A stretch of 11,610 nt of DNA, from NCBI GenBank assembly GCA_000431075.1, contig HF986913.1:68553-80162 (forward strand). The letters are read 5' to 3'. Below are positions 1-6,383 of this stretch, piece by piece (position 1 is the stretch's first letter; each line of letters opens with the position of its first letter). Source of the stretch: Firmicutes bacterium CAG:555. Lineage in GTDB: Bacteria; Bacillota; Clostridia; Oscillospirales; Oscillospiraceae. The notes under the pieces were generated by a model. That model did not search any database and was not told where the DNA came from. It saw only the letters and a program-made list of their open reading frames with translations. The translations under genes were made by a program, and so were the position numbers.

Positions 1-276
1 ACGCAGGAGCGCAAGCGGCACGGTCTCCGCGGGTATGCCGCCAAGCGAGAGCACCGGCTGCAAGAATGCCGCCAGTGCGTCTATCGCGCCGGAAGCTCGC
101 AGCATGTACACTGCCGGAAACAGCACCACCAGTGCCGGAAACATATCCTTGACCGTCACGAGCCCCTCGGCAGCGCCACGGGTCAGCGCCGAGAAAATGT
201 TCGCTTTGCCGAACACGGCACAGATGCCCACGGCGGCGAGTATGAGCGGCACGGCAAGCGTCAAGAGAACATTCAC
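1..276 (-). CDS. spmB: Spore maturation protein B (partial, 3' end outside window)
   Basis: The first 92 codons of SpmB are visible; the gene runs off the left edge. The start is a GTG sharing the GTGA overlap with the spmA stop, so the two genes are translationally coupled. The protein begins with a hydrophobic segment (VNVLLTLAVPLILAAVGIC), then has TVKDMFPALVVLFPAVYMLRA and ASGAIDALAAFLQPV, ending in PAETVPLALLR. This is the pattern of the SpmB family (nucleoside-recognition/gate-type membrane proteins). In B. subtilis SpmA and SpmB are needed for normal spore core dehydration and heat resistance; the same role here is inferred from family and neighbour. An ATG one base further in is in another frame and stops after three codons, so GTG is the only sensible start near the junction. 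Confidence 0.9.
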   Translation of the reverse strand, partial: MNVLLTLAVPLILAAVGICAVFGKANIFSALTRGAAEGLVTVKDMFPALVVLFPAVYMLRASGAIDALAAFLQPVLSLGGIPAETVPLALLR

Positions 277-851
277 TTTGCCGCCCTCTGCATGAGATAC
301 GCCGCCGTGAGCCCGACCGCAACGGAGACGGCCGAGCTCAGCCACACGGCAGGCAGAATGTCAAACGGCTGCTGCGCACCCTCGGCGGCTCGGATGGCCG
401 CCACTGTGGTCGGCAGGAGCTGAATTGATGCCGTGTTCAGAACGACGAGCCTGCACAGCTCGTTTGTCGCCGTGACCCCGTCGCCGAGAGCCGCCATGCC
501 CTTGGCAGCCTTTATGCCCATAGGCGTTGCGGCGTTTCCCAGCCCCAGAAGATTTGCGCTGACATTCGCCGAAAGCGGCTCAAGGATATTCTCATGTCGG
601 GCGGCATCGGGAAACAGCAGGCGGAGCACAGGCCGCAGTGCCTTGGCAAGCGCCTCGGCGATACCGCAGCTGCGCATGAGCTCCATGACAGCACACCAAA
701 GGCACATGACCCCGCCTATCGACAGGCACAGCTCCACCGCCGCCTGCGCACCTTCAAGCGCAGCCTCGCCCACCTCGGCGGTCGTGCCGGCGGCGCAGGA
801 ATACAGAATCGATACTGCGATCATGCCTGTCCAGACAATTCCCATCAGCAT
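273..851 (-). CDS. spmA: Spore maturation protein A
   Basis: A 192-residue integral membrane protein, close to the usual SpmA length of about 196. Family hallmarks are NLLGLGNAATPMGIKA (about residues 100-115) and NTASIQLLPTTVAAIRA (139-155), with hydrophobic segments at the N-terminus, around 40-58 and at 165-187. With SpmB it is linked to dehydration of the spore core during maturation. The frame is open further upstream to a TTG at 869, but that TTG sits directly against the sequence AGGGGG, which makes a good Shine-Dalgarno 9 bases before the ATG at 851. I therefore start at 851; a further ATG at 845 is also possible. The stop overlaps the spmB start by 4 bp. I could not recognise a convincing sigma-E or sigma-G promoter upstream. 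Confidence 0.92.
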   Translation of the reverse strand: MLMGIVWTGMIAVSILYSCAAGTTAEVGEAALEGAQAAVELCLSIGGVMCLWCAVMELMRSCGIAEALAKALRPVLRLLFPDAARHENILEPLSANVSANLLGLGNAATPMGIKAAKGMAALGDGVTATNELCRLVVLNTASIQLLPTTVAAIRAAEGAQQPFDILPAVWLSSAVSVAVGLTAAYLMQRAAK

Positions 852-983
852 TTTTTTGTTCCCCCTCAATCGGTTTTTAGTAAAACCTATTTGTTTGGCA
901 GGAATTTATGAAAAATTTTTGAGTGTTTTTACCTCTGCGCAAAAAAAATTAACAATTAATTCTTTATTTCTGCTAAAAAGGGC

Positions 984-1011
984 TTGACACTCTCTTAACT
1001 TTTGGTATAAT
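984..1011 (+). promoter_or_regulatory. Sigma-A promoter of the abrB-like gene
   Basis: A perfect TTGACA -35 (984-989) and a perfect TATAAT -10 (1006-1011) are separated by 16 bp, with a TGG extended -10 (1003-1005) directly upstream. This is the strongest promoter match in the window and implies high vegetative expression of the regulator. Transcription would start near 1018, giving a leader of about 45 nt. Confidence 0.9.
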
Positions 1012-1032
1012 GAACTCGATGTTTTGTATATA

Positions 1033-1049
1033 TGTGGGATTGACCCACA
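1033..1049 (+). promoter_or_regulatory. Inverted repeat in abrB leader, next to the ribosome site
   Basis: TGTGGG (1033-1038) and CCCACA (1044-1049) form a 6-bp inverted repeat with a 5-nt loop. It ends one base before AAGGAGG, the ribosome-binding site (AGGAGG at 1051-1056) for the ATG at 1065. It could act as a leader RNA hairpin abutting the ribosome site, or as a DNA operator just downstream of the transcription start. AbrB-type proteins are often autoregulated, but no experiment supports that here. Confidence 0.5.
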
Positions 1050-1064
1050 AAGGAGGACAAAGAT

Positions 1065-1310
1065 ATGAAATCAACCGGTATCGTAAGAAAAGTAGATGAA
1101 CTCGGCCGCATCGTGCTCCCCATCGAGCTGCGCCGTACTCTTGACATCGCCGAGAAGGATGCTCTCGAGATATTCGTTGAAGGCGACAACATCATTCTTC
1201 ACAAGTATCATCCTGCTTGCATCTTCTGCGACAACACCAAGAATGTCATCAACTTCAAGGGCAAGAACATCTGCCCCGAGTGCCTCAAGAAACTCAAGGC
1301 ACAGGCTTGA
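1065..1310 (+). CDS. abrB: AbrB/SpoVT-family transcription regulator with Cys4 tail
   Basis: An 81-residue protein. Its N-terminal half (MKSTGIVRKVDELGRIVLPI, then ELRRTLDIAEKDALEIFVEG) is an almost textbook AbrB swapped-hairpin DNA-binding domain. In Bacillus AbrB is a transition-state regulator that represses post-exponential and sporulation genes. The C-terminal half differs from Bacillus AbrB: it has CIFC (52-55) and CPEC (70-73), a two-CxxC arrangement that suggests a small zinc ribbon. The start is fixed by AGGAGG eight bases upstream. It has its own strong promoter and a perfect hairpin terminator, so it is monocistronic. It faces rsmI convergently, as abrB does in B. subtilis. The target genes cannot be read from the sequence. 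Confidence 0.93.
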   Translation: MKSTGIVRKVDELGRIVLPIELRRTLDIAEKDALEIFVEGDNIILHKYHPACIFCDNTKNVINFKGKNICPECLKKLKAQA

Positions 1311-1324
1311 GCTTTGCGAAGCAG

Positions 1325-1358
1325 AAAAATCCACTGTTCAACAGAACAGTGGATTTTT
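1325..1358. terminator. Bidirectional intrinsic terminator between abrB and repeat A/rsmI
   Basis: A perfect 15-bp stem (1325-1339 with 1344-1358) encloses an AACA loop. It has an A-run at its left edge and a T-run at its right, so it can end transcription both from abrB (plus) and from rsmI reading through repeat A (minus). It begins 14 bases after the abrB stop. Confidence 0.92.
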
Positions 1359-1363
1359 TCATT

Positions 1364-1606
1364 TACCCTCGGTTGACAAGTGGCTACACGGTTTTGGCAG
1401 GCTGCTTTCCGCCCATGCTTCGCTAAACCCCTAGTCCATATATGTCCATTATGCCCGTCGGGTTTTATCTTTGCCTGAACGAAAATCATCTCTCCCAAAA
1501 CTGCTTCGCACCTGACAGCAGTCAACCGTTGTATTGCTGCGATTTTTTGTTAAGGGTGCTGAAAAGGGAAGCTGTCAGGCGTGCATCCCCTCGTCAACCG
1601 AGGGTA
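1364..1606 (-). repeat. Dispersed structured intergenic element, copy A
   Basis: A 243-bp element homologous to the one at 7456-7738. Its ends are a perfect 14-bp inverted repeat (1364-1377 and 1593-1606, core CCCTCGGTTGAC). Internal complementary segments shared with copy B are CGGTTTTGG (1389-1397) with CCAAAACTG (1495-1503), CAGGC (1398-1402) with GCCTG (1473-1477), and GCAC-CTGACAGC (1508-1519) with GCTGTCAG-GC-GTGC (1571-1584). The sequence between the last two arms is variable. The strand given is that of the gene it follows (rsmI). The right end overlaps the last codons and stop of rsmI. Frames through it are open but appear non-coding, because differences from copy B are mostly amino-acid-changing. 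It fills the gap between terminator and rsmI. It could be a structured RNA or a MITE; ATTTA at 1361-1365 and 1606-1610 is a possible target duplication. Confidence 0.85.
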
Positions 1607-2427
1607 TTTAGAGATGACGAATATAATTCGTTTGCCGAAAAGCCGGTATCGGCAGCGGCCTTTTTGCACGCCGCCTTGTGGCCGAGACCATCGGCTCTGT
1701 AGTGCTCGACAAGCTCGAGTGCGTCATCTATCGTGAACTCGTTTTCCTCCTCGGGCGCACCGTCGATGACCAGCACGAACTCGCCCTTGGGCGGGGTCTG
1801 CACGAAATGCTCGAGTGCTCCGCCGAGCGTTGTGCGAATTGTCTGCTCGTGCAGCTTCGTAAGCTCACGGCAGAGTGAGATCTTCCTGTCCTCGCCGAAG
1901 GTGTTCTTCATGTCCTCAAGCGTGCGCAGGAGCTTGTGCGGCGCCTCGTAAAATATCATGGTGCGGCGCTCGGCCGAAAGGCTTTCAAGATGCTCACGAC
2001 GGCTTTTGTTAGAAGTGGACAGGAAGCCCTCAAAGCAGAACCTGCCCGTCGGCAGTGCAGACAGCGCAATTGCCGAGATGAGCGCCGACGGCCCGGGCAC
2101 GGTCACGACCTCCACCCCGTTTGCGGCGCACATACGCACTATGTCCTCGCCCGGGTCGGAGATGGCGGGCATGCCGGCATCGGTCACGAGAGCGCAGGTC
2201 TCGCCCGAGGCGATGCGCTCGAAAATTTTCGCTCCGGAGGCGTATTTATTATGCTCAAAATAGCTCACCATGGGCTTTTTGATTCCGAAGTGGTTCAAAA
2301 GCTTGAGCGTTACCCGAGTGTCCTCGGCGGCAATGAAGTCGGCCTCCTGCAAGGTCTCGACCGCTCGGGGCGAAAAATCGCCGAGATTGCCTATCGGCGT
2401 TCCGACAAGATACAGCTTTCCGCTCAT
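1594..2427 (-). CDS. rsmI: 16S rRNA (cytidine(1402)-2'-O)-methyltransferase RsmI
   Basis: A 277-residue tetrapyrrole-methylase-fold (SPOUT-unrelated) enzyme that 2'-O-methylates C1402 in the decoding centre of 16S rRNA using S-adenosylmethionine. Visible family motifs are LYLVGTPIGNLGD (5-17), AAEDTR (33-38), VTDAGMPAISDPG (81-93) and VPGPSA (110-115), in the expected order; length is normal for RsmI. The ATG overlaps the stop of the upstream methyltransferase gene (ATGA) and has GGGAGGGG upstream as ribosome site, so the pair is translationally coupled. The last residues (LNTLG) and the TGA stop are encoded by the inverted-repeat end of repeat A, which suggests the natural C-terminus was replaced by a few residues. 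The catalytic core is intact, so I expect it to be functional. Confidence 0.96.
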   Translation of the reverse strand: MSGKLYLVGTPIGNLGDFSPRAVETLQEADFIAAEDTRVTLKLLNHFGIKKPMVSYFEHNKYASGAKIFERIASGETCALVTDAGMPAISDPGEDIVRMCAANGVEVVTVPGPSALISAIALSALPTGRFCFEGFLSTSNKSRREHLESLSAERRTMIFYEAPHKLLRTLEDMKNTFGEDRKISLCRELTKLHEQTIRTTLGGALEHFVQTPPKGEFVLVIDGAPEEENEFTIDDALELVEHYRADGLGHKAACKKAAADTGFSANELYSSSLNTLG

Positions 2428-3149
2428 GGTGTCCCCTCCCTGTGATATATCCTCAGAATTTCATCGGTCTCGGTGCCGTCAAGGCTACGCACAAACAGCG
2501 GCGGCATGAGCTTTAGTCCCGCACTTCCGCCACGGCGTGCCTCAACGAGCACAAGAGACGGCTCTTTTTTCGCATCGTGCGACACCGTGCGCAGGCGCTT
2601 CGGCTCAAGCCCGTTTTCACGCAGGGCACACAGCACATCGCACAGGCGCTCTGCTCGGTGCACAAGGCAGAGCACGCCGCCCGTGCGGCACAGATACGCT
2701 GCCGCTCGGCAGATATCATTGAGCGTGCAGTTGGTTTCCGTGCGTGCCGCAGCCTTGGCTTCATCCGGGCTTTGCCTGCCGCTGCCCTCGGCAAAATACG
2801 GCGGGTTTGCGACGACAAGGTCAAATTCGCCGGAGCGAAAATGCTCTTTTACCCGGCGGATATCGCCGACAACAACGCTTCCACGCCCGGAAAGACCGTT
2901 TGCGGTGAGATTATCCCTTGCAGCCTCGGCGGCCTCGGGGTTTATCTCAAGTCCTGTCATGCAAAGCCTTGCATCACGGCTTAAAAGCAGCAGCGGCAAA
3001 ATGCCCGAGCCGCAGCCGAGATCGATACCCTTTCGGCGTGAGCCTATATTCACAAAGTCGGCAAGCAGAACAGAGTCCGTGCCGAGCTTAAAATGCTCCG
3101 ACTGGCGGAACTTCGGTCCGCCGTCCCAGAGCGACACAAAATCATTCAT
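2424..3149 (-). CDS. trmN6: tRNA1(Val) (adenine(37)-N6)-methyltransferase (TrmN6/YabB family)
   Basis: A 241-residue class I SAM-dependent methyltransferase. The SAM-binding motif I is DLGCGSG (43-49), an acidic motif II follows in GLEIN (66-70), and the catalytic NPPY motif (115-118) marks an N6-adenine methyltransferase. FKLGTDSVLL near the N-terminus (20-29) is typical of the YfiC/YabB family, which methylates A37 of tRNA1(Val) in E. coli; the exact tRNA target here is inferred. It lies directly upstream of rsmI with a 4-bp overlap, as yabB precedes yabC in B. subtilis apart from a missing intervening yazA-type GIY-YIG gene. No good Shine-Dalgarno precedes the ATG (upstream sequence is CTATAAAAACTTGCT), so translation may be weak or the promoter very close. 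I found no clear -35/-10 pair. Confidence 0.9.
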   Translation of the reverse strand: MNDFVSLWDGGPKFRQSEHFKLGTDSVLLADFVNIGSRRKGIDLGCGSGILPLLLLSRDARLCMTGLEINPEAAEAARDNLTANGLSGRGSVVVGDIRRVKEHFRSGEFDLVVANPPYFAEGSGRQSPDEAKAAARTETNCTLNDICRAAAYLCRTGGVLCLVHRAERLCDVLCALRENGLEPKRLRTVSHDAKKEPSLVLVEARRGGSAGLKLMPPLFVRSLDGTETDEILRIYHREGTP

Positions 3150-3163
3150 AGCAAGTTTTTATA

Positions 3164-3215
3164 GGGCGGAAATCAGCCCGTCCACGAATTTCATCGGACG
3201 GAGATTGGCCCGTCC
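3164..3215 (-). repeat. Pair of 20-bp direct repeats in the trmN6 leader
   Basis: Two copies of a 20-bp unit (3164-3183 and 3196-3215) match at 16 of 20 positions and are separated by 12 bp. Read on the minus strand each begins GGACGGGC and ends TCCGYCC. The unit near 3200 can fold GGACGG against CCGTCC; the other can fold GGGC against GCCC. They sit between the ferredoxin terminator and the trmN6 start, so they could be operator sites or leader hairpins. No function is recognised. Confidence 0.5.
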
Positions 3216-3222
3216 GGATAAT

Positions 3223-3270
3223 AAAAAGCCTGCGGTATGGTTCACCTACGAACATAACCGCAGACTTTTT
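3223..3270 (-). terminator. Intrinsic terminator of the ferredoxin gene
   Basis: A long imperfect hairpin: AAAAAG-CCTGCGGT-ATG (3223-3239) pairs with CAT-AACCGCAGAC-TTTTT (3253-3270) with one mismatch and one bulged base, around a 13-nt loop. On the minus strand it ends in a T-rich run. It begins 10 bases after the ferredoxin stop. The A-run on the other side would make it work in both directions, though no plus-strand gene ends here. Confidence 0.85.
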
Positions 3271-3280
3271 ATGTGAAGAA

Positions 3281-3463
3281 TTACTCTTCGTCGTCTACCT
3301 CAATGATTGCCTTTGCGGGGCACTGAGCCTTGCAGGAACCGCAGGACAGGCACTTCTCATGGTTGATCTCGAAATGAGACTCGCCCTCGTAAATAGCCTC
3401 AGCGGGGCACTGCTCTGCGCAGGAGCCGCAGGACAGACACTCTTCAGTAATAACAAATGCCAT
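3281..3463 (-). CDS. 2[4Fe-4S] ferredoxin, clostridial type
   Basis: A 60-residue electron carrier with two perfect CxxCxxCxxxCP cluster motifs: Cys 9, 12, 15, 19 and Cys 38, 41, 44, 48 (CLSCGSCAEQCPAEAI and CLSCGSCKAQCPAKAI). The two halves are clearly an internal duplication. The C-terminus is acidic (EVDDEE), as usual for small soluble ferredoxins. In anaerobic clostridia such proteins carry electrons for pyruvate:ferredoxin oxidoreductase, hydrogenases and Rnf-type complexes; the partner here is unknown. The frame is open upstream to another ATG at 3493, but GGAGG lies eight bases before the ATG at 3463, which gives the normal ferredoxin N-terminus MAFVITEECLSCG. It is monocistronic, with its own promoter and terminator. 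Confidence 0.96.
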   Translation of the reverse strand: MAFVITEECLSCGSCAEQCPAEAIYEGESHFEINHEKCLSCGSCKAQCPAKAIIEVDDEE

Positions 3464-3509
3464 TGTATTTACCTCCATTTTGTTATCAAGCAACTAACTT
3501 GCACTCTGC

Positions 3510-3537
3510 ATTGTACCACAGAAATTCAAAAATGCAA
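3510..3537 (-). promoter_or_regulatory. Promoter of the ferredoxin gene
   Basis: Read on the minus strand: TTGCAT (3537-3532), a 16-bp spacer, then TACAAT (3515-3510) preceded by TGG as an extended -10. An inverted repeat, AATGCAAA (3531-3538) and TTTGCATT (3552-3559), overlaps the -35 and could be an operator. The plus-strand promoter for the divergent clp gene is not clear; the best -10-like sequence is TATATT at 3634-3639, without a good -35. Confidence 0.7.
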
Positions 3538-3663
3538 ATGCAATTTTTCACTTTGCATTTATTTCTTTCGCTTTTTGGCAATAATCCCGTATGCGGCTGC
3601 TTAATTTCGGCAGTTTTGGCACGGAACACAGGTTATATTATGCATACAAGGGGGAATATTGCC

Positions 3664-5931
3664 TTGAAGAATAACGAGAAATTTACGGAAAAAGCGGAGT
3701 CGGCCATCGAGCAGGCTCGCCTTGCGGCATACAGTCTCGGTCACAGCTATGTGGGAACGGAGCATCTGCTGATTGGCATCGTGCACGAGGGGGCGGGCTT
3801 GGGCGCACGGATACTGCGTGAGCGTGGGGTGTCAGAGCGCAGGCTGCGGGAGATAATTTCCGACGCTGCGGGGCTCGGCGCACCCGGCACGCCGGCGCAG
3901 GGGCTTACAAAGCACGCATGGTCAGCGATTGAAAAGGCGGCGGGTGATGCTGCCAAGCTCGGTCACAGCTATGTCGGCACGGAGCACATTCTGCTCGGCA
4001 TACTCCGCCAGCCGGAGTGCGGCGGTGCAGCGGCGCTCGTGACCGCAGGCTTCGACCTGAATGAAATTTACACCGATATCATGGCGGTGTTCGGCGCAGG
4101 CTCGCAGAGGGGCCGCCAGCCGCAGTCGAGTGTCAAAACGAGCACCCGCCACAGCGAGACGAGGGTACTTGACCAATACAGCCGTGACCTTACGCAGCTT
4201 GCGGCAGCAGGCGGCATCGAGCCGGTCATCGGCCGTGACGATGAGATACGCCGCAGCGTGCAGATACTTTCACGCCGCACGAAAAACAATCCCGTGCTCA
4301 TCGGTGAGCCGGGCGTGGGAAAAACGGCGGTCGCCGAGGGCATAGCGCTCTACATCGCAGGCGGCAGCGCACCCGAGAGCATGGCGGGAAAGCGGCTGGT
4401 GTCGCTGGACATGCCCGCTCTTCTTGCGGGCACGAAGTACCGCGGTGACTTTGAGGAGCGTGTCAAGGCGGTCTTGAAGGATGTCAAAAAGGCCGGCGAT
4501 GTGATACTTTTCATCGACGAGCTGCACACGATAATCGGTGCAGGCTCGGCAGAGGGTGCGATAGATGCAGCGAACATTCTGAAGCCCGCTCTCGGGCGTG
4601 GCGAGGTGCAGATAATCGGCGCAACGACGCCCGAGGAGTACCGCCGCCACATTGAAAAGGACGCAGCGTTAGAGCGCCGCTTCCAGCCCGTGAAGGTAAC
4701 CGAGCCCGACCGGTGCAGCACGCTCGAGATGCTCAAAAGCGTGCGGACAAGCCTTGAAAAGCACCACTGCGTGCATATATCCGACCTTGCGCTCACGGCG
4801 GCGGTCGATCTTTCCGTGCGCTATATAAACGACCGCTTTCTGCCTGACAAGGCGATAGACCTTGTTGACGAGGCGGCGGCGCATATCCGTGTCAGCCGAG
4901 GAAGCTTAGTCACCGCCGAGGATATCGCCGACATCGTGTCGCTGTGGACGGGCATCCCCGTGACGAACCTGAACTCCGACGAGACCCGCCGTCTGCGTGA
5001 CATGGAGACGATACTGCACCGGCGTGTGATAGGCCAGAGCGAGGCCGTGTCGGCGGTCGCTCGAGCCATCCGCCGTGGCAGAGTGGGGCTCTCAGATCCC
5101 AACAGGCCGATAGGAAGCTTCCTGTTCTTAGGCCCCACGGGCGTGGGCAAAACGGAGCTTTGCCGTGCGCTGGCCGAGGCAGTGTACGGCGAGGCAGACG
5201 CCATGATACGCCTTGATATGTCCGAGTACATGGAAAAGCACGCCGTGAGCAAGCTCATCGGCTCGCCTCCGGGCTATGTCGGCTACGAGGACGGCGGCCA
5301 GCTGACCGAGAAGGTGCGGCGCAGGCCGTGGTCGGTGGTGCTGTTTGACGAGATTGAAAAGGCGCACGAGGATGTGTGGGGCATTCTGCTTCAGATAATG
5401 GACGACGGGCATCTGACAGATTCCGGCGGGCGAAAGATAGACTTTCGCAACACGATAATCGTCATGACCTCGAATATCGGCGCAAAGGCGATGACCGAGG
5501 GGCGGCGGAAGCTGGGCTTTTCGCAGGCCGAGGGGCAGCAGGCGGCGGACTCGGAGCTCAAAGAGCGTGTCAACGAGGAGCTGCGGCAGACCTTCAAGCC
5601 CGAGTTTTTGAACCGCATCGACGACACGATAATTTTCCACCGGCTCACCCGCCCCGAGATACGCAGCATCACCGAACGCATGATCTGCACCGTCGCAGGG
5701 CGCTTTGAGGAGCTGGGCATGGATCTATCCGTTCCCGAGAGCGTCATCGATGCGCTTGCCGATAAGGGCTATGACGAAAAGTTCGGCGCAAGGCCGCTGC
5801 GGCGCACGATACAGAGTCTCATCGAGGACAGCGCCGCCGAAATGCTGCTCGACGGCAGACTCGGCAGGGGCGACAGGGTGTCGGCGGAGCTTAGCGGCGA
5901 AAAAATAATTTTGACGAAAGGTGAAAATTAA
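3664..5931 (+). CDS. clpC: ClpC-type AAA+ protein unfoldase lacking the middle domain
   Basis: A 755-residue two-ring ATPase that unfolds proteins for the ClpP peptidase. Two Clp_N repeats fill about residues 5-140 (each contains LGHSYVGTEH). D1 has Walker A GEPGVGKT (214-221), Walker B VILFIDEL (280-287) and the LERRFQPV arginine-finger region. D2 has GPTGVGKT (490-497), Walker B VVLFDE (to 563) and FLNRIDD. LGF (617-619) is the ClpP-docking tripeptide. The middle coiled-coil domain of ClpC is absent: DLVDEAAAHIRV runs after only a few residues into VTAEDIADIVSLWTGIPV (junction about 408-416). The start is TTG at 3664, nine bases after AGGGGG; longer frames to 3457 lack ribosome sites and overlap the divergent ferredoxin promoter. 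No CtsR or CIRCE operator was recognised. It probably heads an operon with the next two genes. Confidence 0.93.
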   Translation: MKNNEKFTEKAESAIEQARLAAYSLGHSYVGTEHLLIGIVHEGAGLGARILRERGVSERRLREIISDAAGLGAPGTPAQGLTKHAWSAIEKAAGDAAKLGHSYVGTEHILLGILRQPECGGAAALVTAGFDLNEIYTDIMAVFGAGSQRGRQPQSSVKTSTRHSETRVLDQYSRDLTQLAAAGGIEPVIGRDDEIRRSVQILSRRTKNNPVLIGEPGVGKTAVAEGIALYIAGGSAPESMAGKRLVSLDMPALLAGTKYRGDFEERVKAVLKDVKKAGDVILFIDELHTIIGAGSAEGAIDAANILKPALGRGEVQIIGATTPEEYRRHIEKDAALERRFQPVKVTEPDRCSTLEMLKSVRTSLEKHHCVHISDLALTAAVDLSVRYINDRFLPDKAIDLVDEAAAHIRVSRGSLVTAEDIADIVSLWTGIPVTNLNSDETRRLRDMETILHRRVIGQSEAVSAVARAIRRGRVGLSDPNRPIGSFLFLGPTGVGKTELCRALAEAVYGEADAMIRLDMSEYMEKHAVSKLIGSPPGYVGYEDGGQLTEKVRRRPWSVVLFDEIEKAHEDVWGILLQIMDDGHLTDSGGRKIDFRNTIIVMTSNIGAKAMTEGRRKLGFSQAEGQQAADSELKERVNEELRQTFKPEFLNRIDDTIIFHRLTRPEIRSITERMICTVAGRFEELGMDLSVPESVIDALADKGYDEKFGARPLRRTIQSLIEDSAAEMLLDGRLGRGDRVSAELSGEKIILTKGEN

Positions 5932-5971
5932 GCTATACTTATCTGTGAGTTTTCATTTTCAGAGGAATAGC

Positions 5972-6361
5972 ATGGATAAGCAAAAATACATTGAACAAGC
6001 AAACAGATTAAGCGGCTTTAATATTCACAACGGCATTGAGGTAGTCGATTTCGACGACGAGCACTGCATCGTTATCGGCAAGCTCAGTGATAAGACATCG
6101 AACCCCTTTGAGATGGCACACGGCGGCTTTGTGTACTCGCTGTGCGATGTCGCGGCGGGCGTTCTCGTGACCCGAGAGGATCACCCGGGCGTTACGCTCA
6201 ACAGCAATATGCATTTTCTGCGCCCGTCAAGAGGCACGGTGCTTCGTGCCGAGGGCAGGATGGTCAAAAGGGGTCGAACGGTGTCGGTCATCGAGACCAA
6301 GGTCTATGACGACACGGAGCGTGTGACCGCCATCGGAATTTTTGAGATATACGCCCTTTGA
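5972..6361 (+). CDS. PaaI-family hotdog-fold thioesterase
   Basis: A 129-residue single hotdog domain, the usual size for PaaI-type acyl-CoA thioesterases. The signature NPFEMAHGGFVYSLCDVAAG (residues 44-63) contains the family's N..(x)..HGG..(x)..D pattern, with Asn44, His50-Gly-Gly and Asp59 as likely active-site positions; TLNSNMHFLRP (75-85) is the second strand region. Such enzymes hydrolyse acyl- or aryl-acyl-CoA thioesters in the cytosol; the substrate here is unknown. The start at 5972 follows AGAGGAAT by a good distance; a GTG at 5921 in frame overlaps the clpC end and is less likely. It begins 40 bases after clpC and ends 22 bases before the glycosyltransferase start, so co-transcription is likely, although no shared pathway is evident. 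Confidence 0.88.
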   Translation: MDKQKYIEQANRLSGFNIHNGIEVVDFDDEHCIVIGKLSDKTSNPFEMAHGGFVYSLCDVAAGVLVTREDHPGVTLNSNMHFLRPSRGTVLRAEGRMVKRGRTVSVIETKVYDDTERVTAIGIFEIYAL

Positions 6362-6383
6362 CGGACGAAACGGAGGTATTTCG

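Noticed and set aside
870..960. Sporulation sigma-factor promoter for spmA
   Set aside because: I looked for sigma-E/sigma-G type -35 and -10 pairs on the minus strand; only AT-rich partial matches are present.
433..987. Plus-strand open frame opposite spmA
   Set aside because: Antisense shadow of a clearly recognisable gene; composition is Ser/Arg/Ala-rich low-complexity with no domain or ribosome site.
1294..1362. Minus-strand 22-codon frame beginning MKKSTVLLNSGFF directly after copy A
   Set aside because: It is made of the terminator hairpin and the antisense of abrB; its GAGGG is part of the repeat end and too close to the ATG.
1208..1525. Minus-strand open frame of 105 codons through copy A and into abrB (and the similar frame at 7441-7674 in copy B)
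   Set aside because: It overlaps abrB and its terminator, has no ribosome site, and A/B differences in this frame are mostly amino-acid-changing (about four changed versus two silent). The frame likeness between copies is explained by DNA similarity.
1361..1610. Calling copy A an insertion sequence
   Set aside because: There is no transposase or long coding frame; the possible ATTTA duplication at A has no counterpart at B, so only a repeat or structured element is supported.
2473..3276. Plus-strand 267-codon frame opposite trmN6
   Set aside because: Antisense to an obvious methyltransferase; Ser/Arg/Pro-rich translation typical of a shadow frame.
3457..3663. Longer N-terminus for the ClpC-type protein
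   Set aside because: It would cross the divergent ferredoxin promoter, has no ribosome site and no similarity to Clp N-domains; TTG 3664 has AGGGGG at proper spacing.
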